Assembly (NCBI GenBank): GCA_007570785.1
Contig: ML664175.1
Location: 8,570,225-8,634,224 of the forward strand
Source: Antilocapra americana
Taxonomy: Eukaryota > Chordata > Mammalia > Artiodactyla > Antilocapridae
Direction: 5' to 3'
DNA length: 64,000 nt
Positions 50,426 to 61,500 of this stretch are shown here, one piece after another (the first letter of the stretch is position 1; every line of letters starts with the position of its first letter). A model generated the notes under the pieces. That model ran no database searches. It was not told where the DNA came from and saw only the letters and a list, made by a program, of their open reading frames with translations. Made by a program: the position numbers and the translations under genes.

Positions 50426-50670
50426 ATAAACTTTCCTCTTACAACTGCTTTTGCTGCATCTCATTAAGTTTTGTTGTCTTTCCATTTTGTCTCAAAATAT
50501 TTGTATTTCCCTATGATTTCTTATTTGACCCATTGGTTTTTCTGGAGCATGCTGTTTAATTTTCTTTTATTTGTGGGGTTGTTTCGCATAGTTTTCTTCT
50601 TGTTACTGATTCCTAGTTTTGCATCATTGAGGATGGAAAGGAAGCTTGATATGTTTTTAATATTTTTTCC
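50426..50670 (-). mobile_element. L1 ORF2 fragment (antisense)
   Basis: 'ttttgctgcatctcattaag', 'ttatttgacccattggtttt' and 'tgttactgattcctagtttt' match antisense L1 ORF2. Confidence 0.7.
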
Positions 50671-50951
50671 TCCAGTAGTTACGCTGTAACTGCTTGTACT
50701 GCTATACTAATTTTTTAATTAAATTACAAAAAAAACCCCAAAATCTTCATTTCATTCAACTTGCTGTCTGAATTACATTCACCATGGGACAGATGATCAC
50801 CTGTCAGTCCTAGAAGAACTGGTAAAAAAAGTATCCATTCTAGAGTCACAAGTTAAACTAGTCCATGAAATCTATCCTCTTCTCCAGCACACTTTCTTTC
50901 ACTGCTAGATTTTTTTTTCCATAATGAATAAACGCATGTATACTGGGTACC

Positions 50952-51168
50952 TCATAGCTTCCCTCATAGCTCAGTCAGTGAAAGAATCTGCCTGCAATGC
51001 AGGAGACCTGGGTTTGATTCCTGGGTTGGGAAGATCCCCTGGAGAAGTAAACAGCAACCCACTCCAGTATTCTTGCCTGGAGAATCCTATGGATTAAGAG
51101 GAGCCTGGCGGGCTACAGTCCATGGGGTCACAAGTGTCAGACCCAACTTAGGGACTAAAAAGAGAGAG
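50952..51168 (+). mobile_element. Bov-tA SINE with TSD
   Basis: 'agctcagtcagtgaaagaat' to 'cagacccaacttagggacta'. Flanks are ATACTGGGTACC (50940-50951) and ATACTGGGCACC (51169-51180), a 12-bp duplication with one change. Confidence 0.92.
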
Positions 51169-51180
51169 ATACTGGGCACC

Positions 51181-51714
51181 AACATGCTAGATGTGGTTTA
51201 GAATTTCAGCTAGTGATTGTCAGAGCTTGAATTTGAGCTCTGCTACTTGTTAGTGACAAATATATGGATGAAGCTATTGAGTTTCATATTCTCACATTCC
51301 TCATTTGCAAAATGAAGACTAACTTTAGGGTTATGAATATTATGAAAGAGTACCTGGCTATAATAATTCCTGTATCACTGAGTTCCCACAACTCTGGAAT
51401 AATAACTGTTGGCAAACATGTGATCAAAGGAACTGAGAGGTTAAGACCTGGATACTTTCTCCTTTGAGATAGTTTCCCCTACATACAGTAGAATATACAG
51501 TGGAAATAAATGTAATGTATCTTCTGGAAATGGGGAAACCGTGTCTCTATAAAAATCAAAAAGCTACCAGCACTGATGTTTTGGCAGCACAAAGAATCTC
51601 AAAATATGATGAGAAATGCAGTGGATAGCAATGTAGTTTAACACTGTATGAGTCTGCTTATCATTTACTTTTAAATGAGGAGTCCTTTTAACTACTTGTC
51701 AGCACAAGTTATTT
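51181..51714. other. No gene or repeat recognised
   Basis: AT-rich intergenic sequence with a weak MIR-like resemblance around 51230-51470. Confidence 0.4.
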
Positions 51715-52005
51715 TAACTCCTGCCAGTGCAGGAGACATGGGTTTGATCCCCAATCTGGGAAGATCCTACATGCCATGGACTAACTGAGCCCATGTGCCC
51801 CAATTATCGAGCCTGTGCTTTAGAGCCAGTAGGCCACAACTGCTGAAGCCTGAGCACCCTGGAGCCCATGCTCTGCAACAAGAGAAGCCACCGCAACCAG
51901 AAGCCCACGCACCACAACCAGATGGTAGTCCCCGCTCAGCACAACTACGGGAAAGCCTGCACAGGAACGAAGACCCAACAAAGCCAAAAATAAGTAAATA
52001 CAGGG
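51715..52005 (+). mobile_element. CHR-type SINE, long subfamily
   Basis: 'gcaggagacatgggtttgat', 'gagcccatgtgccccaatta', 'aggccacaactgctgaagcc' and 'aacgaagacccaacaaagcc'. The frame open through it (51795-52022) is SINE-derived. Confidence 0.88.
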
Positions 52006-52684
52006 TAAAACCTGTGGATTAGCTTTTCCACTCTGCTATACACATCAACAGACGCTTTGGAAAATTCTTCCTATAGCCTTTAAAATTGATTTTTTATATA
52101 TTTTCCCCTATTTTTCAACACTCTTATTTCAGCAGGCTGCTAAGTTAATTTTTACAAAGTGTAGTCTTTCATTCAATATTAAAGTTTACTTTGAGTGACT
52201 GAAATCTGATTTTTGTTCCCCATTATCTCCATTGAAAATGTAAACTAAAGGACAGAAGGAAAAAAATAACTTCTCTTATATCATTATATATAAGATTTAA
52301 TTTAGCTCTTAAAATTATGGGTGATTATTTTTTTAAACTAACGCTGATGAACCAGAAATGTATTTCTCCCCGACAATCTTCACAGCAGAGGATGTTTGGG
52401 CAATGAGATACTCTTGATAAATGAACCTGCCAGCTGACATAAAGGCTAAAATTAACATTCTAAATCACGTCCCCTTGTAGAACAAGTACACTGCACTCAA
52501 TTGGGCACAGCTATCCCCAAACCCAAAGACCTTCTTCCCAAGTCAAAGCCCTTTGCTGTTACTGAGTTTTGTATAATCACTCACCCAATCCTAACATTTT
52601 AACAGTAGCTTACCATGGTGGTGGCCTTGAAATGACTATTTTAGACATATTAACTAATTAAAGGAAAGGAAAGTTAGTCACACA
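52006..52684. other. No gene or repeat recognised
   Basis: AT-rich intergenic sequence. Confidence 0.45.
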
Positions 52685-52953
52685 GTCGCAATGGCACCCC
52701 ACTCCAGTACTCTCGCCTGGAAAATCCCATGGCCGGAGGAGCCTGGTGGGCTGCAGTCCATGCAGTCGCTAAGAATCAGACACGACTGAGCAACTTCACT
52801 TTCACTTTTCACTTTCACGAATTGGAGAACGAAATGGCAGCCCACGCCAGTGTTCTTGTCTGGAGAATCCCAGGAATGGGGGAGCCTGGTACACTGCCAT
52901 CTATGGGGTCGCACAGAGTCGAACACGACTGAAGTGACTTAGCAGCAGCAGTA
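52685..52953 (+). mobile_element. BOV-A2 SINE (dimeric)
   Basis: Two monomers joined by 'ttcactttcacttttcactt', ending in 'gacttagcagcagcagtagc'. It abuts the antisense Bov-tA that follows with essentially no spacer. Confidence 0.93.
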
Positions 52954-53138
52954 GCATGTCTGACTCTTCGTGATCCCATGGACTGTAGCCTGCCAGGTCC
53001 TCTGTCCGTGAAATTCTCCAGGCAAGAGTATTAGAGTGGGTTGCCATTCCCTTCTCCAGGGGATGTTCCCGACCCAGGGATCGAACCTGGGTCTTCTGCA
53101 TTGCAGGCAGGTTCTTCACCAACTGAGCTAATTAGGTC
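52954..53138 (-). mobile_element. Bov-tA SINE (antisense)
   Basis: 'gtctgactcttcgtgatccc' through 'ttcttcaccaactgagctaa'. The BOV-A2 and this Bov-tA form an inverted SINE pair. Confidence 0.92.
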
Positions 53139-54406
53139 CTCATAAAAATCCTAAGGGAGTATCATCTCCATTTTTTTTTCCTAGATGAAGAAACCAAAGC
53201 ACAGTCAAATCAGTGTTACAGCCATCACCTGGAATTGTGAAGACAGGATCTGAAAGGTTCTGAATAAATCCCTGCTATATAAATGCAGGGCAATGCTGGA
53301 GACAGACTGGTAAGGACCCAGATCCCACCTCCTTCATCCTCTGTTCCATTATATGAAGGGGCAAGTTACCTACACCTAAGATTTTGCCATTTATAAAACT
53401 AGAATAATGCTGACTGCTTCACAAGATAACGGCTAGTCCTTCTCAAATTTTGTTCTATAAAGTATCTTCCTAGGGTTTCTATTTTTAAGAAATGAGATTT
53501 TTTTTTTCCATGTGAGAATTTCTTTCTTCATCTTACAAGGTTTTTTAAGAGATGTTAAAAAAAATTCTATGACTTACAAACGATACTGCTTTTAGTGAGT
53601 ATTTTCTGTGCAGTGAGTGCCTGGACAATTCATGTTTTTGTGCTATGCTAACTGCCCAGCAGAGGTCTCAACCAGACAAGTTAAAACAATAGTAACTTAA
53701 AAGCTCTGTACCATGCAACTCTAGAGCAAACTTTAAACGGACAATTCATCCCAGTGGTCCAACTACGCTTAGAAAGCAGAGGGTGAATAAAATCACTGCA
53801 TTTGCTTCCAAATACTTTATAATGAGATCTAGTGTCTCATAATAATATGAAATTCAAACAGCTAAGAGAACTACCTGAATGTTAAGCCTGAGATACAATG
53901 TCAGCTTTTTGTTTCCGATCAGTTTCCCCAAATTAATGACTTCAAAGCAACAGCAAAGCTGCTTCCTAACTAGCACAAAAGGAAATTTGTTTCTTAACAG
54001 TATGTGATTTTAAAGCCAGTTTATATTAAAACAAACACAAATGTAGTAATGGATGAAAACTTCAATTTTATAAATGTTTTTACACACACATTCCCCAATT
54101 ACATCAATAATTTTGTTTACAAGTAAGTTCGGATTCAGGTCTTCTAACACCTGATTCAGTGATCAGTCCTCTTTTCTACTATCTAATATTGAAATAAAAG
54201 TTTAGCCACTACTATATAATTATGTAACCTTAAGAATTTGTAATTTATTCTAAATTTTGTCCTAAAAAACTGAGTTGCTAAATACTCTTAACATACTCAT
54301 AAATAATTTAAGTATACATTTCTCTTTAAACAGATCTACTTCAGTAGTATGTGTGAACAAAGTAATTTTCTTCCAAGCAATTGATACATCATACCTTTGG
54401 TCTGAT
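53139..54406. other. No gene recognised
   Basis: A MIR-like fragment lies at 53145-53240 ('agatgaagaaaccaaagcac'). The rest is AT-rich sequence downstream of the RSL24D1 3' end. Confidence 0.45.
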
Positions 54407-54608
54407 GCTGTGCTGTGCTCAGTTGTGTCCAACTCTCTGCGACCTCACAGACGTAGCTCCCCAGGCTCCCCTGTCCATAGGATTTTTCCCGCAAGAATAC
54501 TGGAGTGGGTTACCATTTCCTTCTCCAGGGGATCTTTCCAACCCAGGAATTGAACCTGCATCTCCTGTATTGGCAGGTGGATTATTTACCACTGAGCCAC
54601 CTGGGAAT
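54407..54608 (-). mobile_element. Bov-tA SINE (antisense)
   Basis: 'tcagttgtgtccaactctct' through 'attatttaccactgagccac'. It lies about 180 bp beyond the distal RSL24D1 poly(A) signal, in the same orientation as the gene. Confidence 0.92.
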
Positions 54609-54790
54609 ATCTATCTTTTGCTTAGTACTTTAAAATAAATATGCAGGTGCTTATTTTAGAAACAATTTTATGTGCAAATAACTTATAATGTGCTACTCAT
54701 ATATCCCATTTTCCAAAAATATCTAGGAATTTTTAAAAAGAAAACCACACCAAAAATATTAATAGGCACTGGAGTTGTGGAAAAATAAAG

Positions 54791-54796
54791 TTTATT
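54791..54796 (-). terminator. RSL24D1 distal poly(A) signal (candidate)
   Basis: AATAAA on the minus strand, followed downstream by U/GU-rich sequence ('tatttttggtgtggttt'). This would give a 3' UTR of about 680 nt. Confidence 0.6.
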
Positions 54797-55117
54797 CCAC
54801 TAGGAATCTCAACTTACCATTGAGTATTCTCCAAAGTGGAAATTACACAGTGCTGTTTCAGGAACAGACTGTTCAACTCACACTCAACATCCACAAATGA
54901 CTATCACAATAGTTAAACTACATCAAAACAGTCCAACATAATTAGGCTTCAATATATTGGACCATTATGTTCTTCTAAGATGCTAATAAACCAAAACCAG
55001 AAATATTAACATCAAAAAAAAGATATTACTTGAGGCTAATTATCATACAGATTGTTAGTTCCTTGCTGTATCCCATCCAGAACATTAATAAAGGAAATAT
55101 TTTACTGCAAAGAAAAT

Positions 55118-55123
55118 TTTATT
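55118..55123 (-). terminator. RSL24D1 proximal poly(A) signal (candidate)
   Basis: AATAAA inside an A/T-rich run on the minus strand, which would give a 3' UTR of about 350 nt. The downstream GU-rich element is weaker than at the distal site. Confidence 0.4.
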
Positions 55124-55458
55124 TTATATATACTACTAGTCATGAATTTATCATTACATAAATGCTGCCCAGTGCCATTAACCAAATAGCATGACCACTT
55201 TATGTCCACAATTCACTTCTGTATTTACAAACATAGTTTTCATCATTTATAAAAGTGTCTCTCAGTGAAGGTTTAACGTTGAGATTCAACCTAGCATCCA
55301 TATCTGCTGTTCTGCAGATATCAATGTAGGACAGAAGTATTTACTCCCCTTTCATCTGAGTGACCTTATGTGAAAAAAAAAGATCAATAATTTACAAGTT
55401 CAAAGTCTCCAAAGATTTCCAGATGCACTTAAAGAAATGCTTACAGACAGTAAGAGTT

Positions 55459-55532
55459 TTAAGAAATATCTTCCATGTCCACATCCTCTTGTAATTTCTG
55501 TACCATTTTGTCTTCCAGCTGCTTTCCTTTGC
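55459..55532 (-). CDS. RSL24D1: RSL24D1 exon 6, coding part
   Basis: Codes G140 to S163 and stop TAA (55461-55459): [20 protein letters not shown] then EDIS. The 3' UTR continues leftwards to a poly(A) signal at 55118 or 54791. Confidence 0.96.
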
Positions 55533-58500
55533 CTTGAAAAAAGAAATTAAATTCTTATTGATTTGGTGTGACCTTGTGGAAGTCATATCCACACTTTATA
55601 AAGAATCTTTGCTATTTTAAAATAACATTAAATATTCCTAAATAATTTAAGAACAGTAACTAAACTCACACAGGTCTTATGACTTGCCACACATTTGTTC
55701 ATCTCACCTTCATGACAACCTACATCTTAAAAGTGAGAAAACTGAGGTACAGAGACAAATGAATCAGTGACCCAGTCACTTGGCTAGTAAGTCCAGTAAG
55801 ACAATGAGGGTGGGATGTGAACCCGGCCATCTGGAGCCAGGATCTCTGCTCTCAACACTGCAGTCTCTACCTCAAAAAGGGCTACCTAAAATCTTAGATA
55901 ATAACGGTTCCTCTCTATTGTTTTTGGGGTGTCAGTCCACATAATCTATATGTGAAACAATGTTCCAGGATTCTTTTAATTTGGTACAAAAAAGTCCTAG
56001 CTGGGACTTCTGCATAATTCTACCCAATATGTTGTTACAGAATTTGACTTTACTAAGGTTTAGGCATAACTAAATCCCACCAAAATCTCTCTCCTTCTGA
56101 TAGATTGTACTTGGTGCCAGCTGAGGGAAAATATTGGTCTCCTAGCACCTCACGAAAGAAATTATGCACACAAACGACTGCCCAAGTGAGTGTCGACCTG
56201 TAAGTTACAGAAGCACAAGCAAGGCTTTAGTACAAAACTGCAGTTCTCAAACTGAGGCATCAGAATCACCTGGAGAGCTACTGAAGCACAGAGGTCCGGA
56301 TCCAAGGGGCTTGAACCTCTGTGCTCAGTAAGTCCCCCACGTAATTCGCACACCAAATGAAGTTCGGGAACTATTAATATGAAACACTGTCCTTTTAATC
56401 AAAACAGGTATGAGGGAAAATCATCTACTGAATCATGACTCAAATAATTTTTATTAACTTGGAAAGTATTTTTACGGAAGCTAGGATTTTATGACAGGAG
56501 AAAAGAGACACCATATGCAATAAACTGAATGGAACTCAGAAATGCACCGAATCAATATTTTTTATAAATTACCAAGTCATATCCAAAATGAGAGAGAATA
56601 TTTACATGAAAAAAAAATTTATCCTCAAAACGTTGGCTGGTACCCAATTACGTGGACACAAAAGCTTTTCGTTTCTCTACTGAAGGCAGAGAACTCCTGT
56701 GTAATGCACTACTTACCTGCAAGAGGGGCCCGGATAAGATGGATGTTTTGCTTGACCTCTTTAACGTCCTGAACTTTCTGTAGTTCTTTATTTTTCTTCA
56801 ACCTAGGATAAAACACATCAAGGCCAAAAGCTCAGTTACTAAAACCTCTTTAAAAGACATTAATTCGTAATTTATAAAAATTATATTTAGTTCACCACAT
56901 AGATGAGAAATGGGAATACAATCTATTTCCTGTTCCTTATTAACGTAATGATTCCTACACTCCCAGGTTGTTCATTCACTGTTATTTCTAGTGCCTAGTC
57001 AGGAATAAATTGGGGTTTGAATATGTATTTGCTCAGTGAATGAAGGAATGTAACTGCAACAAAGAATTAACAAGCGTTAGAGATCACAGACACAGAATAC
57101 AAATCTCTCATCATTAAAGTATCCATTCTCTATTTGAGGAGAAAGATATAATCTCAGTGTTTTCCATTTTTTAAAATCATTCAGTAATTACAAGAGCATG
57201 AAACACATAAGACATTCAACAACAACAACAACAAGGTCAACAGACTAGTTCTCAAGCATTTGGGCCCCCCTTTTTTTTAATAATTAAAAAGGTTTAAAGC
57301 CAAAAAGCTGCTGACACATGCTTTTCTATGACAGACGTTTATGATGACTAGATCAAAAGTGATGTCTCTTCTAAAGAAATAGCCAGTTTCAAGCTGGGGC
57401 AGGGAAAGCACAAGATGGTATTAGGAAATCTTATTAGCCATAAAGCAAAAAAGCATCCAAAGAATGATAAGAAATTGTCAAAATAACACAGAGCCTGCCT
57501 GAAGAACTCTCACTGGCCAACTTAGGGTACTTAAAACATCAAAATAAATAATGATAAAGAACTGTAACACACTGAAAACAGTAAGAATTAGTGTACACAC
57601 CCATATATGATTGTGAATAAATGAATAAAATAACAAACGTAGAACTGGAGAAAAAGAAAAATGCTCTTTCTTGGATAAGAAAGCCAACTAATAAATAGGA
57701 AAGGATGAAATTAGAAAATCACCACCTGGCAATACTAACAATAGTAACAAGATTCAGGCAGAACACTAATGGATGCTAAAACCAGTAGATACCACTTCAG
57801 GAGTAACAGGTTCTTTGCTGAGTGTGTCTCCCCCAAGATGCATTGATTACAAAGAGGGGAATAAAACAGTAAAGCAGTTTCCTCCATTTCCAGGGGAGAA
57901 AACTAGCAGACACTACTTTAACCAAGTGGTAAAAGTTAACATCACCAGTAAGAGGCAACATGTACCTGGAAGACACATTTCTGTAATAGTTTGGCCAAAG
58001 GTGCCTACCCTGAATCTAATCATGAAAAAAACAGCAAACACAAAATGAGAAACATCCTGTAAAATAACTGACCTGTACTTTTCCAAAACGTCAATGTCAT
58101 TTAAGACAAAGGTGAGAAACTGGATTAAAGAAGCTTGAGGAGACACGACTGCTAAATGCAATGCGTGATACATGACTTTCTGCTGTGATGAAGGGCATTA
58201 TCGGAACAACTGGTAAAATCAAGTAAGATCTATAGATTAAATAACACTATTTCATCAGTGATAATTTTCTGATTTGACAACTGTACTGTGGTTATATAAG
58301 AGCATGTTCTTATGTTGTATACCTGATACTAAAATAATGTTGTGTCAATTATACCTCAATTTTAAAAACCACACAGAAAAAGAATGTACTAACTACACAC
58401 AGAGTTAAACACAAAGTAAATCTGGCAAAATGCTAACAGAATATAGAGAGTTCTTTTTACTATCTTGATAGTTTCTGAAAGTCTGAAGTTATGTGAAAAT

Positions 58501-61500
58501 AAAGATATGTTAAAACATTCATACCTGTTCATTATAAATTTAGCTTGTCGCTTCTGTTTGATCTCTTCAACTCTCTTCATTGCATCAACTATTAAAAAAA
58601 TTCATTAAACAAATTTATGTACATTAAGGCTGGATGATTATAATCAACAAGAGCTTTAACAATCACCTCTTTATTCTGATTTAGAAATGGACTAAACCAA
58701 AGAAAACACTCACTGCAAAAACAATTCCTACTAAACTAGCTAACAAAGGTACATACTCTTGGTTAACGTCACTTTTGACTCTTTCCCAAGTATCATTTCT
58801 TCAATTTTTATTTTGCAAAAGCCTTTACTACTAATAAATTTTCCTTGTTCTTGAAGGAAAATTTCAAATTTTTCAAATTTTATTCTACAGATAACTTGGA
58901 TTAATGACATTAATCCCATTCTTAGTTTGTCATCTGTATAAATAAAGAGTCCTTTCCTGGTAGTAAAAGCTACTTTTTCTTCAAGTACCTGAACTATGAT
59001 CTCATTATGAATCACATTATATACCTGAGATATGAGCACATTATGAATACTGGTAGAATGAATCTGTCAATTTGCCACATTCTTAACCACTAAAATCCAA
59101 CAACTGTTTTGGAAAACTTATTCAAGACCTTTGGTTATAAGGAAGTTGAGTCCAACCATACTCTAGAATCTGTTTCAGTACTATACAATAAATCACATAT
59201 ATAATTTACATTTTCCAGTAGCCACATTCTTTTTAAAAAAGTAAACAGGAACAGTTCAAAGTTAAATCCAACGTACGTTTTATTTAACCCAACATATTCA
59301 AATTACTGTCATTTCAACATGTAATTAATACAAAAAATTATTTACTGAGATTTTATGCTTGTTTTCACACTAAGTGTTCAAAATCCAGCACGTATTTTAC
59401 ATTTACAGCACATCTCAATTCAGACTAGTCACATTTTAATTGCTTGGTAGCCCCTGTGACTGGTGGCTACCCTACTGAGCAGCACAATTCCCAACCAGAT
59501 TCTTAAAGTATAGGCTGTGCATCTGAGTGGGGCAAATGAATGAGGCTCTGTAATAATATCTGAACCAACTACTGTTTAACAAATAATAAAATAGGAGTTC
59601 TCAGTAAAATGCACTGAGAGTACATGCCCTGCTCATCTTCATATACCAGAATCAGTGGTTATTGGTAAAGGATACGACATCTTAGAGAACACACAGTACT
59701 TCTCAGGAACAATAAAAACATCATGATGTGCTGGTAAGCACAGAGGGTCTCAGTAACTGAATATGCACAGATGATTAAACTAAGATATGCACCTCAGTTT
59801 CCACATCAAGCTGAATACCCACCAAATAAAAGCAGTTATAGATAAAAATGGTCTAGAGCTGCCATCTTCAAGAAATAACAAAAAAAAAACAAAAGCCAAA
59901 ATGAAATAAAACTCAATGGGGTCCAGAAATGCTTTAGAATCTTTCAACAAAGTCCCTGCCAAAAATGCCTTCAGGAATCAATTTAATAATCCTGTGAAAA
60001 ATGTATAGCTCAATATGGGATCGATGTGCTTGTGCATACTGTGAAATGATCAGCACAATAAGTCTGGTAGAATTCTAAGTCTTAAAGAGACTTCTGGTTA
60101 ACAAACTACCTCACCTCCATACCAAAGACTAGAAGAGGCTAAGGCTATATAAGCAGGCATGGGGGAAGAAAAAAAGGCAGGGCCAAGGGCCTCACACTAT
60201 ACATATACACGGTAGAATCTACAAGCTAGATTAAGAAATTAAGTTTTACAACATACGAGAATTTTTTTACATTAAAGCCTCTGCCTAACTTAAATAAGTA
60301 AACAGACAGAAAGAGCTAGGTAAGTAGGTATGCAGACAGGTAAGAACTAAACATTACTGCTTGTAGTTTAGTAGTCTCTAATTTCATTTTCACTCAGGTC
60401 AAACAGAAATGTTCTTAGAAAATGTGTAATTATCATGCTTACATGCTGTACTTTTGAACTTTACAGAATCACTAAGTTTCATGAGGTATACAATACTTAT
60501 ATCCCTAACAATACTTATGTCCCTAAACCAAATTTATATCTAAACTGGCAAAGTGTATTAAGTTTTTTGTATATTTTAAGTATGTCACACCTCCACAAAC
60601 TATTCTACATCGCTATTTTTTTGTTCAGATATTTGACTGCTTTTACCTCTCTGTGCAGGCACTTCAAATAACAGCAAATTTAGTAATTATGCTACTTTAA
60701 TAATGGATACATCAATCAATTCTGAAAAGATTTGGGATAGCTTACAATAAAAAACACATATAGCAGAGCCATTGAAATAAGGATAAAACTATAAAAACTA
60801 ACCTATTAAAAGAATAAATTTAATATTTAAACAATCAACTGATATTAAAGCTATGGTAATATCCCAAACCAGTGTCTCTTAAAAACTCCTCATAGATCCT
60901 TGTGACTTACTGGTTTTATTCCACAGTTCTCGCTGGTATTTGACAGGTTCATTTCTACGTTTTTCAAATTCAAATGAATTATCCTGTAAAAAGAGGGAAA
61001 ATATGGTTTTAAGAGAGATAGAAAAGAAACATTTCTTAAAACTTTTCCTCCTTTCCATAAAAGTTCTAAGTATTTCAAGCTACTGTTGTTCAGTCGCTCA
61101 GTCATGTCTGATTCTTTGCAACCCCATGGACTACAGCATGCTTCCCTGTCCTTCACCATCTCCAGGAGTTTGCTCAAACTCATGTCCATTGACTCGGTGA
61201 TGCCATCAAACCAGCTCGTCCTCTGTCGTCCCCTTCTCCTGCCTTCAACCTTTCCCAGGATCAGGGTCTTTTCTGATGAGTCAATGCTTCGCATCAGGTG
61301 GCCAAAGTATTGGAGCTTTAGCTTCAGTAACATTCCTCCAAGTGAACATTCAGGGTTGATTTCCTTAGGATTGACTGGTTTGATCTCCTTGCAGTCCAAG
61401 GGACTGTCAAGAGTCTTCTCCAACACCACAATTAAAAAGCATCAATTCTTCAGCACTCAGCCTTCTTTATGATCCAACTCTCACATCCATACATGACTAC

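Noticed and set aside
60890..61429. 179-codon minus-strand frame overlapping RSL24D1 exon 3
   Set aside because: A BovB C-terminal reading that crosses exon 3 in the wrong frame; the spliced exon frame is clearly RSL24D1.
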